Shown: positions 1-7,076, numbered from the stretch's first letter. The stretch is 12,707 nucleotides of DNA from JAMXLO01 sp046732975 (GCA_046732975.1 JBKPOG010000161.1:1-12707), one strand, 5' to 3'. The notes: generated by a model not told the origin, from the letters alone. Made by a program: numbers and translations.

Positions 1-1
1 C

Positions 2-1312
2 CATTTGGCGGCTTGGCGTAGCGGACCAGCCGAGGCCGTCGCCGGTGAATTGGCAGCAAATATCGAGCTCATATCTCCTGTAAAATCGGGCCTCCACTCG
101 CTCAGCCTCGTGCGCGTGCGCTCGCCAGATGGGTCGCAAGAGGTTGCCGGCCCGGAAGGCATTTTGGGGCTTCCGGCATACTTCCGAGTTTCATCGGACC
201 TAGCTACTGGGCCGGTAACTGAAGCGGACCTGCACTCCGCGGGCCGGGCTCGCGAAGAAGCCATCCAAAGCGCGATGGTAACGCCCGCCGCGAACGGCGC
301 AAACTCGCTGGTGTACTCTGTCCACATATTTTGTGCGGCGACCCTCGTCCATGCGGAGCACCACTTTAAAGGCTTCTCGATCTACCCCCTCCAGAACGCA
401 TTGGCGGAGGAGAGCCTGCGCCGTGCGATGAACGCATTTACACAACGTCGTCTCGGTATCACCTTGCGTCGAGATGAGGCCCTCTCGGCGGCGTATCGGC
501 AGAGCACGCCAGCGTTCGTGCTCACGCTGCATCGAGTACGTGCAGTGTCGCACGACGATGCAGTCCTGTACGCTCTCACCCATGCGGAACAGATCGCCAT
601 TATTCTCGGCATTGAACGGGGACAAAAGCCTTCAGCTTTCGGCTTCCTGACGCAGCAGGGACCCATCGTCCAGCATGCCTACATCTATCCCGGTTATCGC
701 GGAAACCTGCTAGCTCCGATGTTAAACGAATTCGTCGACCTTCAGATCGAAAATCTACTTCCGAAGCTAAGATCTTCGTCTTGGGCGAGGCTTCTTACGG
801 GTAATTATACTGAAGCTACAGCGGAACGAGATCACGGTTTTCAATACCTTCGGTTCTGGAGTCTGCTTGAGCTCATCGCGGCAAAGCACGTCACATCCGA
901 TCGACAGAATATCTTCAGGCCCGATGGATCGCTGGTTCTTTGGCCCAGCGGCCAACCCGTCTTTACCAGAGGCTCCAGGGCAAAGGTGTATTCCCATTTG
1001 ACGGCGATCGGCACGCCTGCCAGCAACGAAACGTTCGCGGACGGAACTCAGGTCCACTTCGAGGGAAGTCAACCGGCGCCCGCCGGCTCCGCTGAGATTG
1101 TCTCATTGTGGGAGCATCTCGGAGCAATATACGCCATTCGGAATTCAATTGCGCACACCGGGCAATTTATCCCCGATGCGGCGGCAACTCCTGGGACCGA
1201 CGAGGCGCGCGCGGCGCGCTTTTATGCATCGGAATCGCTTTACCGAAACCTGCGGGAGTTGGCTCGCATGGCTATGCATCGCGAACTTGAGGCGATCCCC
1301 GTCGTTAGGTGA
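2..1312 (+). CDS. HEPN-like domain protein, possibly 5'-truncated
   Basis: Unrecognised soluble protein of at least 435 residues. The frame is open to the left edge; the first usable start is a TTG at 5 with no visible ribosome site, so the real start probably lies outside the window (residues below are counted from that TTG). The C-terminal third looks helical. A 'YLRFWSLLELIAAKHV' helix at about 281-296 is followed by 'AIYAIRNSIAHTG' at about 374-386, where R379 and H384 form the Rx4H signature of HEPN domains, similar in style to the Apea-like HEPN group. Many HEPN proteins are RNases in toxin-antitoxin or phage-defence systems. RNase activity here is inference from the motif. The N-terminal 270 residues match nothing I recognise; no membrane segment or signal peptide is visible. 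Codon use is less G/C-biased than in metK or dnaJ, which fits an accessory, transferred gene. The HEPN call is moderate; the coding call is firm. Confidence 0.72.
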   Translation, partial: HLAAWRSGPAEAVAGELAANIELISPVKSGLHSLSLVRVRSPDGSQEVAGPEGILGLPAYFRVSSDLATGPVTEADLHSAGRAREEAIQSAMVTPAANGANSLVYSVHIFCAATLVHAEHHFKGFSIYPLQNALAEESLRRAMNAFTQRRLGITLRRDEALSAAYRQSTPAFVLTLHRVRAVSHDDAVLYALTHAEQIAIILGIERGQKPSAFGFLTQQGPIVQHAYIYPGYRGNLLAPMLNEFVDLQIENLLPKLRSSSWARLLTGNYTEATAERDHGFQYLRFWSLLELIAAKHVTSDRQNIFRPDGSLVLWPSGQPVFTRGSRAKVYSHLTAIGTPASNETFADGTQVHFEGSQPAPAGSAEIVSLWEHLGAIYAIRNSIAHTGQFIPDAAATPGTDEARAARFYASESLYRNLRELARMAMHRELEAIPVVR

Positions 1313-1408
1313 ACTGAGCCAAGGCCGGAGATGAGACTGCCGCCTTGTGTCCGCTTTGAGAACTTTGCCCAGCGCGGTCAAATGACGGACTTGAGTCAAA
1401 ACTGGTAG

Positions 1409-1439
1409 TTGGAGCTGAAACACTACCCGAAACTATTAT
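1409..1439 (+). promoter_or_regulatory. candidate promoter ahead of the 216-aa hypothetical gene
   Basis: TTGGAG at 1409-1414 and TATTAT at 1434-1439 are separated by 19 bases, a loose sigma-70-like pair. They sit in a locally A/T-richer stretch about 40 bases before the ATG at 1479. The spacing is longer than ideal and the -35 match is weak, so this is only a candidate. Confidence 0.25.
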
Positions 1440-1478
1440 TCCTTGACGCGGCCGCCGGTCTGTGTTCCTGTTCTGTTC

Positions 1479-2129
1479 ATGTCCGATGCGCCGACCGCCG
1501 CCAGCCCACAGACCCCACCAAGCCGCGTCGGCCGCCTGCTCGCCCTGGTCCGCAAGCTCATCGACTACGGCCGCGACCTCGCCACCAAGGTCCAGCTTCG
1601 CGATCCCGCTACCGACACCCGCCACTTCGACACCACCGACATTGCGCTGATCCTCGCCCGCATCACCCAGGGCCTGCAGCGCGCGCAGGTCCTGGAAGAA
1701 CGCCTCGTCCGCAACGCCGCCCGCCTCGACGCCCCGCGCCGGCCACAGACCACGCCAGCCACACACAAGCCGCGTGTGACGCAGTCCGCCGTCGAGTGCA
1801 GCCAACCGAGTGATCCGCCTCTCGCCCGCTTGCCAACAGCGGAGCAGATCGCGGCAAGGCTTGCCACCGGGCTTGACCCGGTGGTGCGCCGCCGCCCGAT
1901 CGGCGCCGTCCTCGCCGACATCTGCCGTGATCTCGGCATCCTGCCGAGCCATCCGCTGTGGCGCGAATTGAGCGAGGCCATCATGTTCAACGGCGGCAAC
2001 CTCGCCCGCCTGGTGAAGGAGATCATCGCCCAGGGCGCTCGCCATTTCGCCCAGGCATGGGCCGAGACACCGATACACCCATTGCAGCTCCTGCCCTGCC
2101 CATCACGCGCCGGCACCGGTCCACCTTGA
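1479..2129 (+). CDS. hypothetical protein with proline-rich linker
   Basis: Protein of 216 residues that I cannot assign to a named family. The frame also has a TTG at 1443, but the ATG at 1479 gives the natural start 'MSDAPTAASPQ'; no good Shine-Dalgarno site precedes either. Codons are strongly G/C-ending, as in the housekeeping genes, which supports real coding on this strand. Three parts are visible: a helical N-terminal segment (about 16-75) rich in Arg, Asp and Leu; a Pro/Thr/Arg-rich low-complexity linker (about 80-112); and a C-terminal helical segment (about 116-190) with 'LPTAEQIAARL', 'RRPIGAVLADICRDLGI', 'HPLWRELSEAI' and 'GGNLARLVKEII'. I have an impression that similar C-terminal segments recur in Acetobacteraceae hypothetical proteins, but cannot verify it. 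No membrane segment, catalytic motif or cysteine cluster is visible. It stands alone, 166 bases after the HEPN-like gene. Confidence 0.7.
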   Translation: MSDAPTAASPQTPPSRVGRLLALVRKLIDYGRDLATKVQLRDPATDTRHFDTTDIALILARITQGLQRAQVLEERLVRNAARLDAPRRPQTTPATHKPRVTQSAVECSQPSDPPLARLPTAEQIAARLATGLDPVVRRRPIGAVLADICRDLGILPSHPLWRELSEAIMFNGGNLARLVKEIIAQGARHFAQAWAETPIHPLQLLPCPSRAGTGPP

Positions 2130-2518
2130 AGCTTTGTCCCGACCGTCTTGCCGCCACTCCGATGCAGTCGGTATGGCGCCGAAGGCGTTTGTTCGACACG
2201 ACTCACGCAACGTGGCGCTCTATCAGCTGCCGCTGAACCAGTTGTAGCCATAGTCCTCCCAGAATCTCCCTGTATATACATTTGTCACTTCGATCGAGAC
2301 GATGTGCTTTGGGTTTTGAACCCGAGCTCGGTCGGCACGCGAAGTTTCCCGGGAACCGTACCGGGCTGGCAGAGGTCGGGCGCTTCATGATTGTCCCCTC
2401 TCGCTCGAAGTGGCGGTCGGTGGCCGCTGTTCCCTATCGCGGTCAGGTGTCCGATCGGGTGCAGGCGACGGCGCAATTTTTCGCGGCTTGTTAAGCGACC
2501 GGCACGATAGTGCTTGGG
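2130..2518. other. gene-free stretch between hypothetical gene and acyltransferase
   Basis: About 390 bases in which no frame on either strand has convincing codon bias or a recognisable protein. It holds a perfect 10-bp palindrome, TGTATATACA, at 2271-2280, the only clearly A/T-rich spot, and a weak tRNA-like relic on the minus strand at 2182-2240. I could not find a well-formed -35/-10 pair at good spacing, terminal inverted repeats or a target duplication. It may be decayed mobile DNA, but nothing in it proves that. Confidence 0.4.
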
Positions 2519-3649
2519 ATGAAGCGGCTGGTCTGCCTGGACGGCCTGCGTGGGGTGCTGGCGTGCTATGTCATGCTGAGCCACACGATGCCGTTTGCGC
2601 CGCTGCCACGCTGGTTGCACTGGTTGTTCCAACACGGGGGCGCCGGTGTCGACGTGTTCTTCATCCTCAGCGGCCTCGTCATCATGCAGTCTCTGGCGAG
2701 CTTTCACTATCAATCGGCGCCATTCCTGATTGCGCGGGTCGCACGCATCTATCCGGTGTTCCTGGTCACATTCGCTTTCGCGGTGGCAATCCAACCGCTG
2801 GAGACCGGGTTCGAGCGGATGGCCTGGATCGGCCCCGACAGTCAGGCGCACTACATCTGGTCAGAAGGTTGGCCATCCGGCGGGGGTGTGGGGATCGCCG
2901 CGCATCTCACGATGACGCACGGGCTGTTCCCCAACGGCACACTGCCCGATGTGTGGGTAGGATTCCTCGGCGCCGCATGGAGCCTGTCCACCGAATGGCA
3001 GTTCTACATTGTCGCATTGCTGATCGGGCAGCGCCTGGGGGTGTTGCGGCTTGCATGGTTATTCCTGGCGTTATCGGCAACCGCGACGCTGTGGCAGACA
3101 CTGGGGCCAGACGCCTGGCAGTTCAGCCGCGCATTCCTGCCCAACAAGGCGCAGTATTTTGCATTGGGCATTGTCAGCACCATTGTGGTGCAGCAGCGCA
3201 GCGAACATCGAGGCTCGTATATCGCAGTATTGGCGGCGACGCTCATGGTCTGCGCGATCCAAGGCGGCATCGACAAGCTGCTGCCACCGCTGTTGTGGAC
3301 GCTGTGCCTCGCGGCGCAACTCCAATCATCATCGGCGGCAAAGCGAGAACCCAGAGGCTGGTTCTTGCCGTTCGCGGCGATGGTGGGCCGGGTGCTCCAA
3401 TCAAGACCGCTGGTCTGGCTGGGTGCCGTCTCCTATTGCATCTACCTGGTGAATGAGCCCGTGCAGAAACTGCTCGGTGTGACTTTGGCCGCTTTGGTTC
3501 AGGGCGATGCGGTGCTGTTCACCGCGCTCTGGCTGCCAGGCGCGGTGGTGCTGCCGATCTTCGCCTCATGGTGGCTGCACGAGCGGATCGAACGGCCCGC
3601 ACAACGCTACGGCCGCGGCTTGGCGGCCTCGACAGTCAGCGTCGCTTGA
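2519..3649 (+). CDS. acyltransferase 3 family (OafA/YrhL-like) membrane protein
   Basis: Integral membrane acyltransferase of 376 residues. The family transfers acetyl or other acyl groups to sugars of O-antigen, exopolysaccharide or other envelope glycans; the substrate here cannot be told. The N-terminus has the family start 'LVCLDGLRGVLACYVMLSH' with the conserved His at residue 22, then 'VDVFFILSGLVI' (about 44-55) and 'FLIARVARIYPVF' (about 69-81). 'SLSTEWQFYIVALLIG' opens another membrane region, and several hydrophobic helices follow to the C-terminus. The length matches the family's single-domain form without an SGNH extension. I chose the ATG at 2519; a GTG three codons upstream (2510) is in frame and equally possible, and neither has a strong ribosome site. 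It converges on trmB with a 14-bp overlap of 3' ends. No other glycan genes are nearby, so it looks like a lone accessory gene. Confidence 0.88.
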   Translation: MKRLVCLDGLRGVLACYVMLSHTMPFAPLPRWLHWLFQHGGAGVDVFFILSGLVIMQSLASFHYQSAPFLIARVARIYPVFLVTFAFAVAIQPLETGFERMAWIGPDSQAHYIWSEGWPSGGGVGIAAHLTMTHGLFPNGTLPDVWVGFLGAAWSLSTEWQFYIVALLIGQRLGVLRLAWLFLALSATATLWQTLGPDAWQFSRAFLPNKAQYFALGIVSTIVVQQRSEHRGSYIAVLAATLMVCAIQGGIDKLLPPLLWTLCLAAQLQSSSAAKREPRGWFLPFAAMVGRVLQSRPLVWLGAVSYCIYLVNEPVQKLLGVTLAALVQGDAVLFTALWLPGAVVLPIFASWWLHERIERPAQRYGRGLAASTVSVA

Positions 3650-4412
3650 AGCTCCAATACACAGGCGTGCGCTCTTCGCGCAGTGCCTTGGCCTCATAGC
3701 GGGTAGGCGGCCAACCCTGCGGCCGCTCGCGGGCGTGAAGCAAGATATCGAACAGCGACTGTGCGCCCATGACCTCATCCACCCAGGCCTGGTAGGTCGG
3801 ATCATCGCTGGCGACACGCCATTCAGCGCCAGGCTTAAGCACGCGAGCCACCACCGGAAGCAGGACTGGGTGCACAAAGCGACGCTTGGCATGGCGTGCC
3901 TTCGGCCACGGATCGGGAAACAGCAGAAACAGAAGATCGACGCTGTTCTCCGCCAACAGCCGCAGCAGCGTGCGTGCATCGTCTGCCCATAGACGCAGAT
4001 TGCCGGGCAACGGTACGGTCGCCTCCGCGCCCTCGGGCACCAGCCGTGACAGCAGCGAGCAGATGCCGTTCTCGAACACTTCGCAGGCGATCAGTCCCGC
4101 CTCTGCATGCGCTGCGCTCTGCGCCAAAGCATGTTCGCCGCTGCCGGCTCCCACCTCCACCCATAGTTTCGACCGGCGCGGAGAAAAGGCCGACAGCGGA
4201 TCGGTTAGAAGCTCCGGCGCGAACGCCAGGCGCGGGAGAGTAACGTCGAGCAGCTTCTGTTGCCGCGCTCGCAACCTGTGGCCACGAGCGCGCCCGTACA
4301 GCCGGTCCGGCGGCGGCTTGACAGTGCTGCGAGCAGCCGCCCCGCCAACCCCGCGCGCGGTTAGCGGTGGAAGGCGGCCTTCAGGCTCGGTGCCAGATCC
4401 GTCCTCTCCCAC
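3636..4412 (-). CDS. trmB: tRNA (guanine-N7-)-methyltransferase
   Basis: Cytoplasmic SAM-dependent enzyme that makes 7-methylguanosine at position 46 in the variable loop of many tRNAs. The 258-residue protein has the basic 'LYGRARGHRLR' segment (about 39-49), the SAM-binding motif 'VEVGAGSGEH' (about 85-94), the acidic 'ACEVFENG' turn (about 109-116) and the TrmB hallmark 'FPDPWPKARHAKRR' (about 165-178). It ends with the conserved 'PTRYEAKALREERTPVYWSFKRR'. The only standard start before the conserved region is GTG at 4412, preceded by an AAGGG-like ribosome site. This gives an unconserved N-terminus of about 36 residues and a 52-bp overlap with the 3' end of metK. Overlap with metK points to co-transcription and translational coupling, with an SAM user placed after the SAM maker. 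Function is confident; the start is less certain. Confidence 0.93.
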   Translation of the reverse strand: MGEDGSGTEPEGRLPPLTARGVGGAAARSTVKPPPDRLYGRARGHRLRARQQKLLDVTLPRLAFAPELLTDPLSAFSPRRSKLWVEVGAGSGEHALAQSAAHAEAGLIACEVFENGICSLLSRLVPEGAEATVPLPGNLRLWADDARTLLRLLAENSVDLLFLLFPDPWPKARHAKRRFVHPVLLPVVARVLKPGAEWRVASDDPTYQAWVDEVMGAQSLFDILLHARERPQGWPPTRYEAKALREERTPVYWSFKRR

Positions 4413-5548
4413 GTGAAAGTGCCCTTGTCCTCGTCCGGCTCTCGGCCGAAATGGCCATACGCCGAGGTGGGCACATAGATCGGTCGGTTCAAATGCAGAT
4501 GCTCGCGAATACCGCGTGGCGAGAGATTCATAAGTTCGTTCAGAACGCGCTCCAGCCGCGCCTCGTCCACGTCCTTACCGGTGCCCTGCAGGTCAACATA
4601 CACCGATAGCGGCCGCGAGATACCGATCGCGTAGCTGATCTGGATGGTGCAGCGATCGGCCAGACCGGCGGCCACCACATTCTTGGCGAGATAGCGGCAG
4701 GCATAGGCAGCCGAGCGATCGACCTTTGTTGGATCCTTGCCACTGAACGCGCCGCCGCCATGCGGTGCCGCGCCGCCATAGGTGTCGACGATGATCTTGC
4801 GCCCCGTCAGACCGCAGTCACCGTCCGGGCCACCGGTGACGAACTTGCCCGTGGGGTTCACGTGGAACTCCGCCTCCGGGCACATCCACCCGTTCGGCAG
4901 CGTGCTGTTCACGATCGGCCACAGCATGCGCTTGATCTCGCCCTGCTCGAGATCTTCGACGTGCTGAGTAGAGACCACCACGCTCGTCGCCCCAACCGGC
5001 TTGCCGTCGATATAGCGCAGCGTCACCTGGCTCTTGGCGTCAGGGAGCAGGCCTTCCACGGACTTGTCGCGGATGTGCCGAAGCTCGCGAATGCGATGCA
5101 GGATGGCGTGGGCGTAGTGGATCGGCGCCGGCATAAGGGCGTCGGTCTCGCGGCATGCATACCCGAACATCATGCCCTGATCGCCGGCGCCTTCATCCTT
5201 GTTGCCGGCGGCGTCGACGCCTTGGGCGATGTCCGACGATTGCGCATGCAGATGGCAGACGACCTCGGCCTTTTCCCAGCTGAACCCGGGCTGGTCGTAA
5301 CCGATATCATGAATGGCCATGCGCGCCAGGTGCGTCAGCAGGTCCGGCGTGACCGTGGCCGGTCCGCGCGTTTCGCCCGCGAACACCACGCGATTGGTGG
5401 TAACCAACGTTTCGCAGGCGACGCGCGAATAGGGGTCGGCAGCCAAGTACGCGTCCAATACGGTATCACTGAGCCGGTCAGCCACTTTGTCCGGATGGCC
5501 GTCGGAAACGGATTCCGAGGTGAACAGGAATTCGCCCGTATCGCGCAT
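4361..5548 (-). CDS. metK: S-adenosylmethionine synthetase
   Basis: Makes S-adenosylmethionine from methionine and ATP in the cytoplasm, supplying methyl groups, including for the TrmB encoded next. The 395-residue length is normal for the family. Signature motifs are intact: 'GHPDK' (17-21, ATP/phosphate binding), 'GAGDQGMMFGYA' (120-131, the methionine/ATP loop signature) and 'GGGAFSGKDPTKVDRS' (264-279, the P-loop-like signature with the conserved Lys and Asp). The three-domain MetK pattern continues to 'SAYGHFGR' near the C-terminus. The ATG at 5548 gives the expected 'MRDTGEFLFTSESVSDGHPDK' type of start. The ribosome site is only a weak GAAAG, 10 bases upstream at 5559-5563. The gene starts 75 bases after the DUF7002 gene, with a hairpin in the gap, and its end overlaps trmB. 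No truncation or frameshift is seen. Confidence 0.97.
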   Translation of the reverse strand: MRDTGEFLFTSESVSDGHPDKVADRLSDTVLDAYLAADPYSRVACETLVTTNRVVFAGETRGPATVTPDLLTHLARMAIHDIGYDQPGFSWEKAEVVCHLHAQSSDIAQGVDAAGNKDEGAGDQGMMFGYACRETDALMPAPIHYAHAILHRIRELRHIRDKSVEGLLPDAKSQVTLRYIDGKPVGATSVVVSTQHVEDLEQGEIKRMLWPIVNSTLPNGWMCPEAEFHVNPTGKFVTGGPDGDCGLTGRKIIVDTYGGAAPHGGGAFSGKDPTKVDRSAAYACRYLAKNVVAAGLADRCTIQISYAIGISRPLSVYVDLQGTGKDVDEARLERVLNELMNLSPRGIREHLHLNRPIYVPTSAYGHFGREPDEDKGTFTWERTDLAPSLKAAFHR

Positions 5549-5587
5549 GGGATGGGGTCTTTCGTATCGCTTGGTTGCCGCTGGAAA

Positions 5588-5616
5588 GGGGGTTCCGGTG
5601 TGTGACGGAAACCCCC
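5588..5616 (-). promoter_or_regulatory. hairpin in the metK leader
   Basis: Directly after the stop of the DUF7002 gene, the minus strand can form a 10-bp stem: GGGGGTT, a bulged T, CCG, an 8-base loop, then CGGAACCCCC. No T-run follows, so it is a poor intrinsic terminator. Just downstream, CTTTC (5584-5588) is complementary to the GAAAG (5559-5563) that serves as the metK ribosome site. The upstream ACCC near 5622 could also compete for the stem's G-run. This could be an attenuator, an mRNA-stability stem or an SAM-responsive leader. I could not match it to the remembered SAM-II or SAM/SAH consensus, so riboswitch status is speculation. Confidence 0.4.
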
Positions 5617-5623
5617 CGGAGGG

Positions 5624-6232
5624 TCAAGGTCGCGCTGATTGCACGATCTCCGGTGCCGTCCCGAACAGTCTGCCCACATCGACCCGGCCTCGGATCGCGA
5701 GTTCGGCAATCTTGCCGCCACGGTATGCTGAGACCGGTTGCAGCGTGTTCTCGTCGCGACGCACGCGCCCGCCGCCACGCACCGTCGAACCAGTGTTGAT
5801 GGTGGCAAAAAATGCGCTGTCCTGGTGCCTTTCAAGAAGGGACGCGGTGTCGAAGTCGAGCATGACGGGAGGCGCCGACGCATCGGCCCGCATCCGCATG
5901 CAGGCACGCCTGAACGCGTCCCGTCTCCGCGCCTCCGCCCAGAAGAACACGTGCCGGTTGACATGCTGCCGCCAACCTTCCGGGCACCCGGCGAACCTGC
6001 CCGCCAGCGTTGGCATCAACCGACGATCCGGCATTTGCTGCGGCCGCAGAACAGCGACACCACCATTGTCCAAGGTGACGGAGACGAAGGTGTCCCGGTT
6101 CTCGCTACCGTCCCGCAAGACCGCAGCCGGCAGCAAACCCGTCTCCCTCAGCCAGGGCCCGGCGCCATCCGCCTCCATAACGTGCCAGACGGCCGGGTAG
6201 CGTGCCGCCAGCCTGCCGGCGCCGTCGCTCAA
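5624..6232 (-). CDS. DUF7002 family protein
   Basis: Uncharacterised 202-residue soluble protein recognised as DUF7002 from its run of conserved segments: 'RYPAVWHVMEADGAG' with 'LRETGLLP' near the N-terminus, 'HVNRHVFFWAE' in the middle, 'VMLDFDTASLLERH', then 'ATINTGSTVR', 'RRDENTLQPVSAYRGGKIAELAIRG' at the end. No function is established that I know of. The His-then-GLL opening and VFFW strand resemble ADP-ribosyltransferase-like folds such as DarT, which is inference only. The TTG at 6232 is chosen because it overlaps the dapB stop (TTGA arrangement), implying translational coupling. An alternative TTG at 6289 would create a 61-bp overlap and an unlikely N-terminus. Downstream, metK follows after 75 bases with a hairpin between. 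The location suggests co-expression with lysine and SAM synthesis genes, without proving a shared role. Confidence 0.85.
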   Translation of the reverse strand: MSDGAGRLAARYPAVWHVMEADGAGPWLRETGLLPAAVLRDGSENRDTFVSVTLDNGGVAVLRPQQMPDRRLMPTLAGRFAGCPEGWRQHVNRHVFFWAEARRRDAFRRACMRMRADASAPPVMLDFDTASLLERHQDSAFFATINTGSTVRGGGRVRRDENTLQPVSAYRGGKIAELAIRGRVDVGRLFGTAPEIVQSARP

Positions 6233-7005
6233 GCCATGCCCAGAACGTCCATCATTGAATACAGCCCCGGCGGTCGTCCGGCGGCCCAAAGCGCGGCGCG
6301 TATCGCGCCGGTCGCGAAGGCCCGGCGATCGAAGGCACGATGGCTCAGTGCGATGTGCTCGGTGCCGGAGGCGAAGATCAGCGTATGCTCGCCGACCACC
6401 TGCCCACCGCGCAATGCGGCAAAGCCGATGGCTCCGGTCTTGCGGGCGCCGCTGTGGCCGTGTCGCCCGCTTTCCATCACGTCGGACAGCGCGACACCGC
6501 GGCCCTTGGCAACCGCGCGGCCCATGCCGACCGCGGTACCCGACGGCGCATCCACCTTCTGCCGATGGTGCATCTCCATGATCTCGGCGTCGTAGGTCTC
6601 CGCCGGGAGTGCGGCTCCCATCCGCTCCGCCAGGGCCAGCACAAGGTTGACGCCCGCCGAGAAGTTGGACGCGTACACCACGGGGATGTCCCGCGCCGCC
6701 TCCGCGACCTTGGCCTCATCCGCATCCGAGAGGCCCGAGGTACCCAGCACCCACGCCTTGCCCGACCTGGCCATGGCTTCGGCGTATGGCTTCGCGGTCG
6801 CTGCGTTGGTGAAGTCCACCACCACGTCCGAAGCGCCGGCCAGCGCGGTGATATCGGGCAGCAGCGCGACACCCGTCGGTCCGGGTTTCGCCGAACCGGC
6901 CCGGCCGATGCCGCCCGCCAGGTCCGCGCCGGCGGCGCCAACCTCTTCCACCAGCAGGTGCCCCATGCGGCCGGTTACGCCAGCGATGCCGATGCGGATT
7001 GCCAT
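6229..7005 (-). CDS. dapB: 4-hydroxy-tetrahydrodipicolinate reductase
   Basis: NAD(P)H-dependent reductase making tetrahydrodipicolinate, a step toward meso-diaminopimelate for peptidoglycan and toward lysine. The 258-residue length is normal. Visible motifs: the Rossmann loop 'GVTGRMG' (9-15), 'VVVDFTNAAT' (61-70), 'LGTSG' (87-91), 'YASNFSAGVNL' (111-121), and the DapB signature 'EMHHRQKVDAPSGTA' (144-158) with the catalytic His pair 146/147, Lys150 and the substrate-binding Gly-Thr at 156-157. 'EHTLIFASGTEHIALSHRAFDR' and 'FATGAIRAALW' close the C-terminal domain. The start at 7005 puts the Rossmann fold right after Met-Ala and has a GGGGGA ribosome site; the longer frame to 7080 adds only unconserved residues. 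Its stop overlaps the TTG start of the DUF7002 gene. It lies 71 bases after the beta-propeller gene, so read-through from there is possible. Confidence 0.96.
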   Translation of the reverse strand: MAIRIGIAGVTGRMGHLLVEEVGAAGADLAGGIGRAGSAKPGPTGVALLPDITALAGASDVVVDFTNAATAKPYAEAMARSGKAWVLGTSGLSDADEAKVAEAARDIPVVYASNFSAGVNLVLALAERMGAALPAETYDAEIMEMHHRQKVDAPSGTAVGMGRAVAKGRGVALSDVMESGRHGHSGARKTGAIGFAALRGGQVVGEHTLIFASGTEHIALSHRAFDRRAFATGAIRAALWAAGRPPGLYSMMDVLGMA

Positions 7006-7011
7006 GTCATT

Positions 7012-7017
7012 TCCCCC
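7012..7017 (-). promoter_or_regulatory. ribosome binding site of dapB
   Basis: GGGGGA on the minus strand, 6 bases before the ATG at 7005. It decides the dapB start against the in-frame upstream extension to 7080, which would begin within the stop region of the neighbouring gene. Confidence 0.6.
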
Positions 7018-7076
7018 ACCTTGGCTGCCCCCGATCCTGATAGTCCCCTTGGGAGGAAGCAATCGCAGGGCAGCCG

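Noticed and set aside
1305..2078. Long minus-strand open frame opposite the 216-aa hypothetical gene
   Set aside because: Its residues are low-complexity Gly/Ala/Arg/Asp typical of an antisense shadow of a G/C-ending plus-strand gene; the plus frame shows the codon bias.
2130..2518. Insertion-sequence remnant
   Set aside because: No terminal inverted repeats, target duplication or transposase motif could be found, only a general impression of decayed DNA.
2410..3456. 348-residue plus-strand frame overlapping the acyltransferase
   Set aside because: It is a shadow of the acyltransferase, whose frame has clear family motifs and membrane helices.
4760..5605. 281-residue plus-strand frame opposite metK
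   Set aside because: Antisense to an intact metK with all signature motifs; the translated product is Arg/Val/His-rich without family features.
5549..5623. Known SAM-II or SAM/SAH riboswitch before metK
   Set aside because: The hairpin is real, but I could not line it up with either consensus as I remember them, so it is kept only as an unclassified leader.
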